Source of the DNA: Setaria digitata
Taxonomy: Eukaryota; Nematoda; Chromadorea; Rhabditida; Setariidae
Length of the DNA stretch: 63,109 bases
NCBI GenBank assembly: GCA_003640385.1
Contig: RCAB01000379.1
Span: 1 to 63,109 of the forward strand
Reading direction: 5' to 3'
Notes under the pieces: generated by a model
Database searches by the model: none
What the model was told of the DNA's origin: nothing
The model's input: only the letters and a program-made list of their open reading frames with translations
Shown here: piece by piece, positions 25,201-44,061 of the stretch
Numbering within the stretch: the stretch's first letter is position 1
How the letters are laid out: each line of letters begins with the position of its first letter
Program-made: the position numbers and the translations under genes

Positions 25201-28200
25201 TCCTTTATCACTTTCTTAATTCCTTCATGTTACTGAAGTTCATTACAAAGTAAAAATATCTTGATAAATCTATTTTTTTTGACTTAAGCTTCGAAATTTT
25301 AAAAATCAACATCCTTTTCTTTCTCGATTAAATTTTTGCATTTACCAGTTTATTAAATGATTTTTAGGAAGGATGTAGGAGAATATGACAATTCGGCATC
25401 AAAAATAAGCTTCCATCTTTGCAGAAGCTAAAATTTTGGTAATGAATGAATTTACGAATTTTTGAGGGAAAGGCAGCCACGATGCTTTGGTTAGATAATT
25501 AATTATAGCTGTTAGGAAAGCTATTGACTCATCGAATCATCGATTTCGTTATGTCGTGATACATTCATGAATCCTAATAATGGATATATTAATCCATTGT
25601 TTTTTTTTCCTTCTTATTTACAGTACAGAGATATTTTAAATTAGTACCAGTAAGAAATTCCAGTTTAAGAACATTTAGCTCTGATCAATATTTTTCAACT
25701 TTTTACAAAAAGTACCGTAAGTTTATGATTGGTTATTAATTGTGTGATAAATATATTAACAATCTATTTACATACACATAGTTATCGTCTTAAATTCATA
25801 AATTTTAGAAATTCTAATTAAAACTTTCAACTTATCCATGACACAGTTGTAATATTGTTCAGTCCGCGTAATTCTGCAATAGAATTTCGAAAAAAAAAAA
25901 AAAAAACTGCTAAATTTTATCGATGCTATTAATGAGACAAATGCATAAGTGCTAGGCCTGAAAAAGTCTACCCTTCATATCATGCAATACCGTATCATTT
26001 TATGTTTCATTATGCTGCTTATTTAGCGTATAGTAAGAAGAAGTTCCGTTAACATTTTTTATTAAAATGAAGAATCTCTGATTAGCAGTCTTATCCATTT
26101 TGTTGTCTTTAAATCGCAGCTCATTTGAAAGAAGAAAAAAATCTCGTTTTTTTTAACTTCGCAGCAATCATTCATTAATAAATCTTTAGTGAATTAGTTT
26201 TCTTAATGAAAATAAACAAACCGACAACTAACAGTTCTCGACCAATTTGTCAGCTCACAACACAACACCTGTTAATTTTTCACGTCATAATGACGGTGGA
26301 GAAGCAATAAATCTTGAAAAAGCTTTAGTTCTATGAACAAATAGATTATCTGCATTTGCGAAATTTCAGCAATCATTCAAGAATGTTAAGCTTATTTTCA
26401 TTTTCAAGCTTTTATTTATCTACCAGTATCGTGAATAAAATGTCATCTTAATACCACGAATAAGTATGAATAGAGATATTTTTGAATAATGCAGTTGAAT
26501 TTCTGTAGCAAAATCTTTTATATAACTGTACGATACAGTATCTTTGCATTAGCTTTGAAATGAATTTTAGTTAATGAAATTATGATCAATCCAATAAGTT
26601 AGGATCCATAATTATTTTATAAACTTATCAACTTATCAAGAAATTTGGCAACTGTATGAAGTTTAAAAGAAGGCCGTGCATTCGTCCTTGTGTAATTATG
26701 GATTTTTTAACGTTGAATTTTTCCCCTCTCAATTTTTTTTTTTTTTTCTTTTTTTACTCAGAGATTCCCTGATGAGTTTTTCTCTTTTTGTTATTTTGCT
26801 AATGTATCGAAAAGAGAATGAGAGTTGAATATGTTTTAAGAAAGCTTATTTTATTGGAATGAATTAAATACGGCAAAGGAAAAGCTGGCATAAGCTTGAG
26901 AGGTATCTACTGCTGAAATTAGGTAATTAGGAAAATTTGAGGGCGATTAAATTGGCAATAAGAAAAGGTTAATGGCAATTTGGTGAGGGCACCAGCTGCT
27001 TAATTAATTCATTTCTTGCAATAAAAGTACACAAAGCAATTTTCTGCGTCTTTCTCAGAGATTGGTAACGTATCACAACCAGCATACGTAATCCCAAGCG
27101 TTGTTAGTCAGGTTCACTTTTGGCAACTGTCTGCAATAAATGGATACGGTAGCATCACTTGAAGTATGGAATTGATCTGATTTTATCATTCCTCTTTGTT
27201 GGACAACAGCTTTTGTGTTTGCGTTTTAATATTTTGGCTATATTCTCTAAAACAGAGGGAAGAAATGAGATGAAGTTTGGAACAGCAAGGATCAAACAGA
27301 AGATTTATGTCACGAAGATAACAGTGGCGCTGACGGGTACGGAAGAAGGACATTGGGTCGAATAGTTTACATCATCTTGAAGGAATAAATAAATGATCAT
27401 CGTACGGCAGTTAAATTTATTTTTTCCTGTGAAAAATAACGGTACAGTAATGTTATCCTCAACTACTCATACCATTTATAGCTGAGGGAAATTCAGTAGC
27501 CAAATGATGTTACAATGTTTTATTTGATATTTCATTGCTAAAGCCCAGAGCAATTTTATTTTATAATGACTATTATAATTATCGCTATGCTGCTATCCTG
27601 CAGCTAGCGAACTTTTTAGGGAAAGGAAAAGTTAGATGAGCATCAGGAAGGAGAAGGAATTGCTATGGTGTGCGTGTCCAGAACCGTGTATTCCGTGTTT
27701 GGAGAGAGCATCCGAAAGAAGCAATTAAGCATTTCAGGCAGCTATTTGAAAGTTGTTAAAAATGAAAGGGAAAAGTATTTAAGAGCAAGTGGCAATTATA
27801 ATGACCCATCAATTTCACTTATTAGATCTGTTTCCCAGAGGAGGAGCAGAATCCCATTGGATGATAATGGATGGAGGATGGTTGATATGTATAGACAGTG
27901 GGTATCCTTCATTCATTCCCCTAATCAACTCATCACTTTCATGATATTTCATTTCATGCAACTGAGATGCTTTTCACTATCATACCGAATTTTGTCACCT
28001 TCAACAATTATCATTCTCAGTAATTGTGATCAGCATTGATCAGTTTTTTACAATTATCACTAAGCATTTTCATCATTGTCACGATTATAAATTAGCAAAA
28101 TATTATCGCATTAAATTACAATCATTATCAGTGAACTCAACAATGCGATGATCATAATTATTATTCTATTATCTATATCATTATCATCATTAATATTGTT

Positions 28201-28835
28201 TTTGCACCAACTGATGATGCCGTTAACAACAGGGGTAAGAGCACTACAAAACCGTTAAACTAAAGCAATTTAGTTGAAGTGTGGGAGGTACCATTCATCG
28301 TTTTTGATGTCCCATAAGTAAACGGTAGAAGGAGGAACAAGTTTGCTATTTCTTCTACACTTCGTTTTGCCAACTCAATGGAAATGACTGACTGTGGTCG
28401 GTATGAGTCCGATGGCATTTCTAAATTCGGATTTATTCGGATGGGATGGGCCTTGATGTTGTTTTTATTTGCTCCTACCGGTTTCCACTAATTGCCGTCC
28501 TCGACTTTTGTGTAAAATACTAAAATGGTACCATTTGTAACCAAAAATTACGACCGCCTTCAAATTATTGTTTTGGATGCATTCAATTCGATAACGTAAC
28601 TTTTGACACATGAGTAATTGATTTTTTTTTTATTTGATTTAAATTAATTCATTACTTATTTACAAATCATTTATTTTTATACCTTCATATACTATAGCTT
28701 ATAAAAGTGCAAAATATCAGCCAATTATTTCCTAACAGTACCTTAACTAAATGTTAGTCTTTATTTTTATCACTCTTTCACGCACGCTATTTTTAGTAAT
28801 TCAATTTGTGATTTTGCTTTATTGTTTTCTTTCAG

Positions 28836-28855
28836 CGATTTAACAGCCGTAGCCA
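28836..28855 (+). promoter_or_regulatory. Acceptor and short 5' UTR of the homeobox gene
   Basis: TTTTCTTTCAG ends at 28835, only 20 bases before the initiator ATG. That placement is typical of an SL1 trans-splice site in nematodes, though a cis-spliced non-coding exon upstream is also possible. Confidence 0.5.
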
Positions 28856-34314
<5,459 letters not shown>

Positions 34315-37300
34315 AATTACTTAACTGATTCATATCTTTTGTTTTTTTATTTGTTATTCTATGCCACCAATTAGTTTCTCTATTGTACAGCATCTGTCAA
34401 ACTTTTTAAACTAAAACAAAAAAAAAAGTGAAAAAATAAGAATGCTCTAATAAAAATAATGAAGAAGAAAAATTCTGCATACATAAAAAACAATAATTTT
34501 TAATAAATCGAGCAGAAAAAAAAAATTGTAAAAAGAGCTTGAAAATTGATTTAATATAGTAATAATCTCCTAATTGTATTAATTTTTTTTTTATTCAAGT
34601 TATTCTAGGCTCATTATACTGCTTTGCTAATTTATAATTATTGCTGATGTTTTATATATAACTCCCATTGTCGAACATCACATTTTTGTACAGTACTACA
34701 GTTGCATATCAGACACTGCTATATAATTGATCTCTAACAGGTTTACCGGTAATAATCGATTGCAACAATAGCCAAAAATAGTTTACATTAAAGGACCGGA
34801 TCAGAAAATTCGAGACCGTTTAGTAAAAGCAAAGAATTTCTGATCGGTCATTTTGGATGATTTTTACAAAATCGTCTGTAATTCTGAGGCACTATTATTT
34901 CTTAGTTAACAATTATTGTCTCTTCTTTTGCTATTCATTCTTCATTTCATTATATAACGGAAATTTCAAATCGATATGGCTTAGTTTATTTGTGACAAAA
35001 ACTATATAAATTGCGAAAAAAAAAAATTTTTTTCTCCAATTCAGAATTTAAATGTCTTTTTATCAGCAGCAATATACATAGATATTACTTGAGTTACAAA
35101 GTTGTATCTGAGATTTCAGCGAATTTTGACTTTTCGTGATTCATTCACACCCGTCATTTTGAATCCTTCTAAATGAACAATAAACTGTATATATGTTAAA
35201 AGGTTGATTCATAAAAGGTGGTGATTTTTGTTGTCAAAAATCTTTCTTACTTTTTAAACAAGTTAAAAAGTGCTTGAAAAGATGTTTTTGATCCAATAGC
35301 AATGAATAAACCGAATGTATATTAATTAAGATATTGGAAGATTTTTGTCGGAAAAAGTGATTCGAAAGAAAAGTCTCCCAAAGTTCTCATTTCAAACTTT
35401 TCAATAAACTTTGTAATTGATTCTGTTTTATATGTTAGCATATTTAAAGGTACTGTGTAATAATTGTTTATTTTGTAAACATGGTAATTTCCCGAATGAT
35501 ATCTCATTTTTTTTCTTTTGTTTGTTTTCTTTTTTTCCTCTTTTTTTGAATCAATGCATTGTTGATTCCATTAATTAGGCGTGCAGCACAGAAAGATAGT
35601 AAATTTAATAAATATGTAATGTATTTTATTTAGTGAAACAGAGCCAGTAATAATCTCAGCCGTTTCAAAAAAAAAATGTCGACAATTTAAATTTTAGTCA
35701 TTTTGCATTTTACAATAAATCTTATGCTAACTCAAATAGAATATGTTGCCAAGTAGTTACAATACCGCATGCCAATCACACCTGTCATTAGCGTTTGAAG
35801 GAAATATGTATGATGTCAAACAGTTTGATTGTTTCTTTTTATCGTCTCATTGGCTAAACAATCAGACATTGCTGATCTTCCTTTTTCTTGGAATTTAAAA
35901 TAATAGTTGAAACGATGAATTTCATAAATTTGATGATATTGAATTGTCTATTCATTCTATGGTCAGTCGACAAATTATACCGAAGTAGATGGATATATGA
36001 TGTTTAACTTTGGAATTTCAATAGTATTTCATTCGTTTCTCTTAAAGGGAGAATAATTTATGCATATAAAACTAAAATTAGTTTTCGGATTTTCGAAACA
36101 TTCTTCTTCCTTGAAAAAATTCAAAATTTAATTAGTTGCATAATATATTCTGGCCAAGTCCAAACCCGAATGTGGAAATATTCAACCTGTAAAGCAACTT
36201 TAGCTATTCGAATGTGATATATTTAAAAGTACGGCAGATGATTCCCAAGTACTTTTGTGAAACAAAGTATAGAGTATAATCGACTACAGCTGTCCACTAG
36301 GATGGCGACAATACGGCGCCTTCAACCTTTCCCTTCTTTCTTGCCAAAACGTGAATATTAACTGTTGGGAAAGGCTATTTTGTAATTGTTCGAATGAAAT
36401 CATTAATTACGACAATCTACTTCTGGTAGGTATGGAGTTAGGGGAGGGAAGGTGACGAGGGAACCTTTTCAAATTAACCGGTGAAACGTTTTTAGCTGTA
36501 TTGCTTCAGGAAGTAATCATTCGGTTCCACGAAGACACAGCTATGATAAAGCACTGAATTTTAGGAGAGAGGAGAAAATAAGAAGGAAAACGTTAATTGA
36601 TAGAAGCATAATTGATAGAAGTTAATGAGTGATGAGGATAATTGATAGAAGTTAATGAGTGATGTATTCATTCATCTAGCAGTTCTTCCGAAATCTTCCA
36701 ATGATATGCTCTGGTGAATGCAGTTCTTATGACATTCTCGTCATAACTAGCCCTTTACATTTATTTTGATGTGTAAATGCTAAATGCTAAATATGATTTT
36801 GCCCACATGCACGACAAAACGGAAGGGACACATGAGAAAGAAGGCCTTATCACAACGTAGTTATCCACTGTCATTAGGACTACGACTTTCCGACTCCTCA
36901 ATAAAACTTCGTGATATAAGAAAACTGACGGAATCAAAGATTTTACGTGGACACACGTACGGCTAATGGCTGAAAATGAGAAATAGTGAAAGGATGGGAC
37001 AGATGTGAGAGAAGGCGAAGAGGAGGAATGGGTTTCAATTGACTTCCGTCATAAATCATATCACAAATTTTAATGAAATTTCCTTTTTTTTTTTTGGTTT
37101 TTAAATGAAGTATTTCGTTTATTGAAGTCGTAATGCGGAAGGGCTGGCGGATTTTTCCACTAAACTAATTAACTCATTTTTTAATGTCATTTAAAAAAAA
37201 AGAAGGAAGAAAGAGAAAAAAAAAACAAAACAAACAAACAATGTTCACGGTTATTCAGTCAAATGCCGAGAAAAATTAGAATTTGATATAAATCAAATAC

Positions 37301-38501
37301 ACTTTGCATCAGTTTTTACGCACATTTTGTCGGCATCATTACCTTATGTGAAAAAATATTACCCTTATCGGTAGCCTGAGGGAGGGGTATGCAAGGGTCG
37401 GAAGTTTGCTTGCTGAATCGAGTACTGGTGTGGTTAAATGATTGCCGATAATTAACTAATTCCCAAATGTTCTTCCATAAAATTACTCTATCCTCCGTAT
37501 GCATTATCGCCCATTATCAACCACTTTTCATTATCTATATTCACTTTTTTCCTCTAAACTTTTTCAATTTATATTCATTGCTTCATATGATATATATCAA
37601 TTAAATAAGTTGACGTTTTCCGCCACTTCCTTTTTCATACCTTTATTCGTTTCCTGTCTACTTTTTTTTCACCGCTTCTTTTTCTTTTTCTTCTCTCTGT
37701 TAAAAGTAATAAATTACTGAAAAATTTTCCTCTGTCATATAAAGCGATTAGAATATTTGCATTTGGGAAAAAAATTGATAGCTTGTTTGTTTTAGGTTAT
37801 GTTTACAGAGAAAATTTTAGGAACAATCGTTTTCCAATGATTTATTCCAAAATTTGAAATGAAAGGTTCAGTATGATGTGCAAATTTTAAGGATACTCCT
37901 GAATTTTATTCTTATGTCATGAGAATGTATGCGAAGAAGTGTACCATGCAAAAAAGAAAAAAATTTTTTTTTCATTCTACAAGTGCATGAATTCTTGCTT
38001 TTTTTAATTACTTTTTGTTGAATAATATTTACTTCTTGAGTCTTGGGAGGATAAAGAGCATTGGTGTAGTATTAATTGCAGAAGGAGGTCGAGAGAAATA
38101 TCCTGAAAATATCACTGCAACTAAAGCATTTGCTGTAGTGTGCAAAGTTAGTTACATCAACAGAATAATCTATATATTTTTCCCAATAATGTGATGTGAG
38201 TTGTGTGCATTCATTGAAAGAAAAAGATGCCAAGCTTGGCTTGATGTGTAGTGATATTTTAGGATAGAATGTTGATGTAGCATTATGAAAGAAAAATTGC
38301 CTAGAGACAAGTGGATGATAGGAGAAATAGGCAAAAATAAACAAGTAGAATGCATGAAGATAAAAAAGAGAAAAAAGCCTATGAAGGTCCAATTTAGTAT
38401 GACAAATATTTGGCCAAAATTGTCAGCCAGCATTTTTAACTATTGCTACAGCGATATTTACTTGTTGCTTTTGCGTGGCAATAACTATTTGTAAACTTTC
38501 A
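34315..38501. other. Intergenic region between the homeobox gene and the novel gene
   Basis: AT-rich, with a 30-bp tandem repeat at 36608-36664. ORFs at 36784-36966 (plus) and 37316-37504 (minus) are mixed in composition; the minus one can be read to a canonical donor, AAG|GTAATG, near 37340. Neither has a recognisable domain or partner exon. Confidence 0.5.
36608..36664. repeat. Tandem repeat, 30-bp unit, two copies
   Basis: ATAATTGATAGAAGTTAATG-containing unit at 36608-36637, repeated at 36638-36664; a shorter partial copy precedes it at 36593-36606. Confidence 0.85.
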
Positions 38502-39658
38502 ATGACATCTTCAACAAGCTCATTGCTTTCTTCAACAAGAGAAGTGATTCCACCCAACGAGGCACCGTATCACCATGAATGTATCGAATTGCTCATCCCG
38601 GAAAATATCACAAACACGATTGTGATATCGAGTGTTCTGGAGGAAATGCCTCCACAGGTTTGCAGCTTCTCAAATATTTTTGTGAAAATTATTTATTCCA
38701 GTTTGTTCACCAGTCTTTACCTAGACACTTTATCATTCATTAAGAATTGTCCAGATGTCATTTACGCATTCTGAAAAGAATACTTTTTGTATTGCATTAT
38801 CACGTTTGTATAGGTTCCTGGGTAATAAGAAATATATGAGTTTGTTTGAAGCGTAGAATTCTTACTTATCGATAGCTATCCTTTGCTTGTATATATATAC
38901 TTCTTGAAAGGAAAAATTTACTGACTATTAAAATAAGCTGTAAATATGGAGTCCTTGCTATTTCTACTTATAAAAACAACTTGGTGAAAATGTTTCACGG
39001 GAGGGCGATAATCAGTGTAGTATAATTATATAATCATTCTTGCTAGATAGACAAAATGAGCTTAAGAAAGTTGTCGAACATAATCTAGACTTCCAAATCC
39101 CTTAGACTTCAAAGTTTCTTTCTTACGGACTTCATCAACTTTCCATAAAATGAAATCTTACAGGCTCGAACTATAGATAGACCGGTAATTTTGACGCATG
39201 CATCGAATCGCAGTAATGTGCAGTATGATGAAAGTGGAACAAAAGGGAAAATTTAAGGCTATTCCAAGCGTTTTCTGTGAAAATAATTGGAATTCTACTC
39301 TAAACGAAGTACTGCGCTTATCACAACATTTGTTAAGTCTTGTCAGCAACAACAGCATTTTGGAAATAAAAAAGTAACATTATTCACTAAATACCCTGAC
39401 CTGTTAAATCAGTGCTACTAGATTCAGTAGCAGTGGAGAAAGTGAAAATACTTTAGTGACTTTCCCGAGAAAAATGCTAGCATTAAATAGGGGTCGAAAT
39501 TTTCTTTTGTTGAAAATAAGAAAGTGTTTGTAATTTGCAATGTGTTTGAACACTTCAATCCCCAGTGAGGTACATTTGATCCGCAGAAACCCAATTTTAA
39601 AAACATTTCTCTGTCGTCGCAAAAACGCAGTGATCCCTGTCGTCATAATTTGGATTAA
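38502..39658 (+). pseudogene. Unrecognised multi-exon gene with an apparent 1-base frameshift
   Basis: I do not recognise the family. Exon A 38502-38657 (begins MTSSTSSLLSSTREVIPP, includes CIELLIPENITNTIVISSVL) joins in phase 0 to 39164. As written, the frame stops at 39254-39256 (82 aa). If one base of the AAAATTT run at 39248-39254 is extra, the frame continues to 39373 (AIPSVFCENNWNST, LRLSQHLLSLVSNNS) and joins in phase across a 39-base intron to 39413-39492 (FSSSGESENTLVTFPRKM). It then joins, with a weak GTGAG acceptor, to 39570-39658 (TFDPQKPNFKNISLSSQKR, stop). So either an assembly indel or a decaying gene. Serine-rich, no signal peptide or helix visible. A further Ser/Pro-rich frame runs to 39743. 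Confidence 0.45.
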
Positions 39659-39699
39659 TTCTTCATCCTCATCTCCAAATTATTCTTTTTCTCCACAAT

Positions 39700-40084
39700 T
39701 CCAGAACTCACCTTCTAGCATTTGCTTCCACCCAAAACCCTGAAATCCGCTAATCAAAATAAAGCACAGGTTCAACACGTTATTTCAACAAAATTTAATC
39801 AGAACTTCACCATTCGCTTGCATATAGCAGGAGAATATTATTGTGGAATACAGAAAATTGTCTCCAATTCCTTTTGTTTTTTTGTTTTTTTTTTTTTTTT
39901 TTTTTATTCCAGTAACCAGTAACAAAACTAAGAGACAGCTCAGGATAGGAAAAATGAACATTCCATATCAACAACAAATTCATGAATATACAAATAACGG
40001 TAACAGTGAGCCTTTTAGAGATATACTGCGAATTAGCCTTTATAAAAAAAGCGCCGAGATAAAGTATACAAAATCGTCATTTTA
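39700..40084 (+). other. Coding-like blocks downstream of the novel gene
   Basis: Two frames look like protein: about 39722-39790 (LKSANQNKAQVQHVISTKF) and 39911-40084 (TKRQLRIGKMNIPYQQQI to KKSAEIKYTKSSF, stop at 40084). The second follows a pyrimidine-rich ATTCCAG acceptor at 39910. They could be further exons of the gene at 38502-39658 or of a separate small gene; no joined model closes in phase. Confidence 0.25.
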
Positions 40085-40752
40085 ACATTGCTACTGCATG
40101 CATAAAAAAGACTAAGAGTTCCACATCGTATCAACCAATTCTGTTACAGACATCAACTGTAAGAAAGAAGTGTTAACAGAAATGATATATGCCTGTTTCT
40201 GTAAACATAACATACACAGATAACGATGGGAACCAGTGACTAAATTCAACATAATATATGACCGAAGCAACAGTGACCTGATTTTTGACATTAGCATGAT
40301 ATGTATGATTTCATTCGATAAAAACCCCAACGGCAACTCAGCAAACCCGAGTAACGACTGAACCTATGACACATGATTAGCTTTTAGTGACATGAAAAAT
40401 GAAGTGATTTCTCACTTCTTTTTTTTTTTGAAAAAAAATACTGACGATCAGTTGGAAGTACATCACAACACTAGCACTCTGAAATATGCCAAAGTGGGTT
40501 TTCTACAAGCGATGAATAAGTGCTACAGTTCCCTGAGAAAAAAAAAAATCTGATCTGAATATATTAGCTGTAAAAAATAGATGATTCTTTAATTAAAAAA
40601 AAAAAAAATCTAAAAGTACATTCCAGGGTCTTACAAAATCATCTTTAGTAACCGCCTAACATCATAACAACTGAATGAAATAGTAGCATTTCCTGACTCC
40701 TTAAGAATGAAATAAAAACAACAGACCAATTACGCACTTCACATACTGAAAT
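40085..40752. other. Spacer and probable Rab40 3' UTR
   Basis: No gene seen. Poly-A/T runs and short minus-strand ORFs without domains. It lies directly downstream of the Rab40 stop codon on the minus strand. Confidence 0.5.
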
Positions 40753-43256
40753 TTACATAATATCACAATTCGCATTCCGTAAATGATTTTTTGTGCTTCT
40801 TGGACGTACAAAACGTGTAATGTATTTAGTTGCTGAACTGAAATATGGTGTCGTATATTCACGCCTAACAACACTACGCATACATAGGTCTGCACCAGAG
40901 GCGAATGATCTCACCTGGAATAGAAGTGAAACGTAAATACGGCTATGCATTTTACTAATCTTCTGAAAAATAAAACAAAAAATAAAACAACCGAGAAGTC
41001 TTTTTACCATCAATAAAAATATTTTTACCATATAATAGTTAAAGATGATAAGAAACGAGCTGCCGTCCAACATCCGTTAAAGAATTATTCTAGATGATAT
41101 AAAGAGTCTACCTACAGTTTCCCATAATGCCTTATCCTTATCTATAGAAGGAGAGAACATTACAAAAAATATTTTATTACCACATCAAGCGGTACAAGCA
41201 TCTACACACGTAGTACCAATAAAAACACCACTGTTAAATAAGTACAAACTAGATACATTAGAAATGTGACGGTGTTATCATAATTTTACTATTCCTTCAA
41301 GGATTACGACCAAAATCAGCTCAATAAGACATCGACTTTTCTAATATATGAAGTGTTAACAATATGAAATTCAACTTCCAGAACTATTCCCTCAGATGGT
41401 AGTAAGTATAGTTTTAAATGATAGTATTGTTGAAGCACTTCAAAATTTATAAAGGAGAAGTTAGTCAACAAACTGCAAATATCAAAGCAAAATTACCTTC
41501 AGTTGGAGAAATAAGGGAAGGGGCAATCGATCGATAGCATGTACATTCAAAATATTCTTGACAATAGCTCGACAACAGAGATCTTGCAAAGAAGCAACTG
41601 AAATTATTTGTGATTGAAATGCAGTATATTTACGGAAATATGGATATTCCTGTATTTCACCTTTTTACAAATATTATAAAATGAACCTTGAGAACTTTTC
41701 CATAACCAATGCATTCCGTTTCTTGAAATAACCAAACGTGCCAATTCCGTGATACTTTCATGCACATTAAAATACGCTAATGTTGAGATCTGCAAAGTAG
41801 TTTCTTTGAACTTCTACTTTTTATTACTTTAAAGACATCTTTGTGAGGTGAGTAGCACATAATTTACAACCTCATGAGTAAGAGAAAGGGAAAAATGACC
41901 TCGAAGTACTGCATGTTCCTCTTTCGGGCAAAATATTCTGCTTCACGACGTGAAACGGCTCGGTTGAATTCTAAGTGAAGCCTATTGCCAATTAAAATTC
42001 TTGGGACGCCAGGTGCATGCTAAAAGTATTAGATGTAAAAAGAAACAAATCACAATTCCACTCGTGTTGGGGAGCGGTTTTTCCACTAAATTAAAAAGCA
42101 ATTCACAGGGGAACCACGTATCAATATCCATAAACAATGAGTATGTTTAAACACTTCTGTTATCTAATTAAAAATCTACAATATAAAATATGAATGTAAA
42201 GCAATGAATTCGAAAATTCGCTGGAAAATGTTTGGTGTGGAGGGTATAAATAGAAATAACTGCCAAAAACCTCATCAATTTCAGCAAGCCACCGACGTAT
42301 ACCATCAAAGGACCATCTATTCGTAATGTCATAAACCAGTAAAATGCCTTGCACACCTCGTGAATATGATTTAACGATGGTGGAGAAGCGTCCTTGTCCT
42401 GATGCATCCCTGAAATCCCGAAAACTGTTGTTTGTTACAGCAAGCAGTCTTAATTCGAACAAATAGTCATTTTACTTGTGAGGAAAGAAGAAAAAACAGA
42501 CCACAACTGCAATCGCACGAACTTTCCTTCCAGTAGTATAGTTGTCGTCTTCGGAACTGTGAATGCTAAAGCAGTAATTCAATTTAATATTAGAACTACA
42601 AAGAACTACAAAAAAGTAGTAAATCAGCCTATATTCATCAAAAAAATATCCTGCGGCATGAGGGAAGTTGGCAGTTTTTAAAAAAATCATGACCATCAAA
42701 TCAAGAAGGTCTAAATAAGCAGTCCCTTCTGGTGTGGAATAATAGTTCTCAAATGAATAGTTAATAGAAATTAACGACTACAACGGCCATATAATTTCAA
42801 GAGTATACTAAGAGAGATGCGATTAAGGAAACATTGTCGGTGTTTGATGCTTATGGCCGATCAAAGGTATCAAAAGGCTTAGAGATTCAAGTACAACAAA
42901 TAGCACAACGTTTACCCAACGAGAGTAAACTTTTTGGAGATCACATGACTAATAAATCTGATAAATCTGGATATGGCTTAATTTTTATGGAAGATAAGCT
43001 GGTGAGATGCCAAAACCAACTTGTAGATGTGCTGAAAAGGTTGGATGAATTGCATAAATTGTAATAAAATGATTTATTTTCATCTAAAAATAATGGTACA
43101 CATATTACGTATAAAGAAGGCATCTGGAGTGGATGAGATGGATGGCCCCAAAAGGTTTGCTATTTCATCTTTGCCAACGTCTGAATCACCAACAAGTAGA
43201 AATTTTAGCATATATTCGTGCCCTTCTCGACATAATTCGCTCGCCCCAATACGCAT
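40753..43256 (-). CDS. Rab40: Rab40-type small GTPase with SOCS box
   Basis: Rab40 proteins pair a Rab-like GTPase fold with a SOCS box that recruits Elongin B/C and Cullin5 to ubiquitinate targets at membranes. Exons: 43256-43109, 42565-42502, 42409-42271, 42019-41900, 41789-41687, 41597-41497, 40914-40753; phases close, giving 278 aa against ~278-281 in human Rab40. P-loop GDSDVGKDE (23-31) has Asp where Rabs have Ser/Thr, like Gly in human Rab40. Switch region [16 protein letters not shown], then DASGQGRF (72-79) with Ser-Gly-Gln. G4 is GNRLHLEF instead of NKxD, also a Rab40 trait. SOCS box ~192-225: [11 protein letters not shown] with LPLP. The last four residues, CDIM, form a CaaX prenylation site. 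The in-frame ATG at 43256 gives the family's usual amino-terminal length; an out-of-frame ATG lies 5 bases upstream. Confidence 0.95.
42802..43064 (+). other. Coding-like exon antisense to Rab40 intron 1
   Basis: An 87-codon open frame runs to a stop at 43062-43064, e.g. [19 protein letters not shown] and [20 protein letters not shown], which looks like an amphipathic or coiled-coil tail. It has no ATG near its start, so an upstream exon is needed. Acceptors TTTCAAG (42799) and CAAGAG (42801) precede it; a minimal ATG exon at 42660-42668 (MRE, donor GTTGGC) would fit phase 0 but is weak. It sits wholly within intron 1 of Rab40 on the other strand. Protein family not recognised. Confidence 0.35.
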
Positions 43257-43875
43257 TTCATTTGATCTGAAATATTCCAAGAATACTAGCAAAACTCACC
43301 AACCGCCTCCCTCTTACTCCTTCTTTCCGGATCCCCCTCCTACAAACTATCTGAAACAATCACCTTGTCCCCCTTACCTGTCCGTCCTCTGCCTTGCAGT
43401 CAAGTATTACCACCCATATCTGTTACCCTAACTAAGTCATTATGAAAAGCTACCGTCCTATCTCCATTTTGTGGACTGGATGATTAGGCATTCTGGGCTG
43501 TATATATATGCGGGGTTTTTTCCACAGCAGTTTATCTTAGTACGTTTGTGTTTAAGAAGGTTTTTACATACATGACTGGTCAGTCTTGAATATTTATTGC
43601 GAACAAGCTATAATGACATAATAAAAAAATTCCTTCTTTTTTTTAGATAATAAAAAGCTTGAGTTTTCTTTTCGTCTATTAAAGTAGAGAGGAAATTAAG
43701 CAATGAGATTAATTAGATGACAGGGAAAATCAGCCTAGTTTTTTGTTTTTATAATTGGTTAAATTACTAGAGACTTTTAGACTTGAAATGAGCTACAAGA
43801 CTTATGCTTAAATTGATCTAAAAACTAATATTAGTATTGATTATTGGTATAATACGTATTTTTACTAATTGGTGG

Positions 43876-44061
43876 TTATGGTGAGTGAAAGTGTCCTATT
43901 CCTTCGGCACACAGAGCTATTTTACAATTGCTATGTAGTGCAACTTCCCCCTCTTCGAGACGTATTCGTGGGTGTATGCATTTCAATGTGAGTAGTTCGA
44001 CCTCATCTAGAGGTCTTGCATTGATCCTAATCTCGAGCTGATTTTCCGTACACCTCCTCAA
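43876..44061 (-). other. Coding-like fragment of unknown origin
   Basis: 61-codon frame with relatively high G+C and charged residues (TENQLEIRINARPLDEVEL, IHPRIRLEEGEVALHSN). No start context, no partner exon and no domain recognised. It could be the remnant of an inserted gene or a retroelement. Confidence 0.2.

Larger units (their letters stand above)
19959..28835. other. Long gene-poor region upstream of the homeobox gene
   Basis: Almost 9 kb without a supported gene, rich in A/T runs and TAAT-type motifs. This size is usual for the upstream control region of a developmental transcription factor. ORFs at 22184-22378, 27159-27365 and 27665-28039 read partly like protein; the last can stop at a donor-like TGG|GTATCC (27903) but cannot be spliced in frame to the homeobox exon at 28836. 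Confidence 0.55.
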
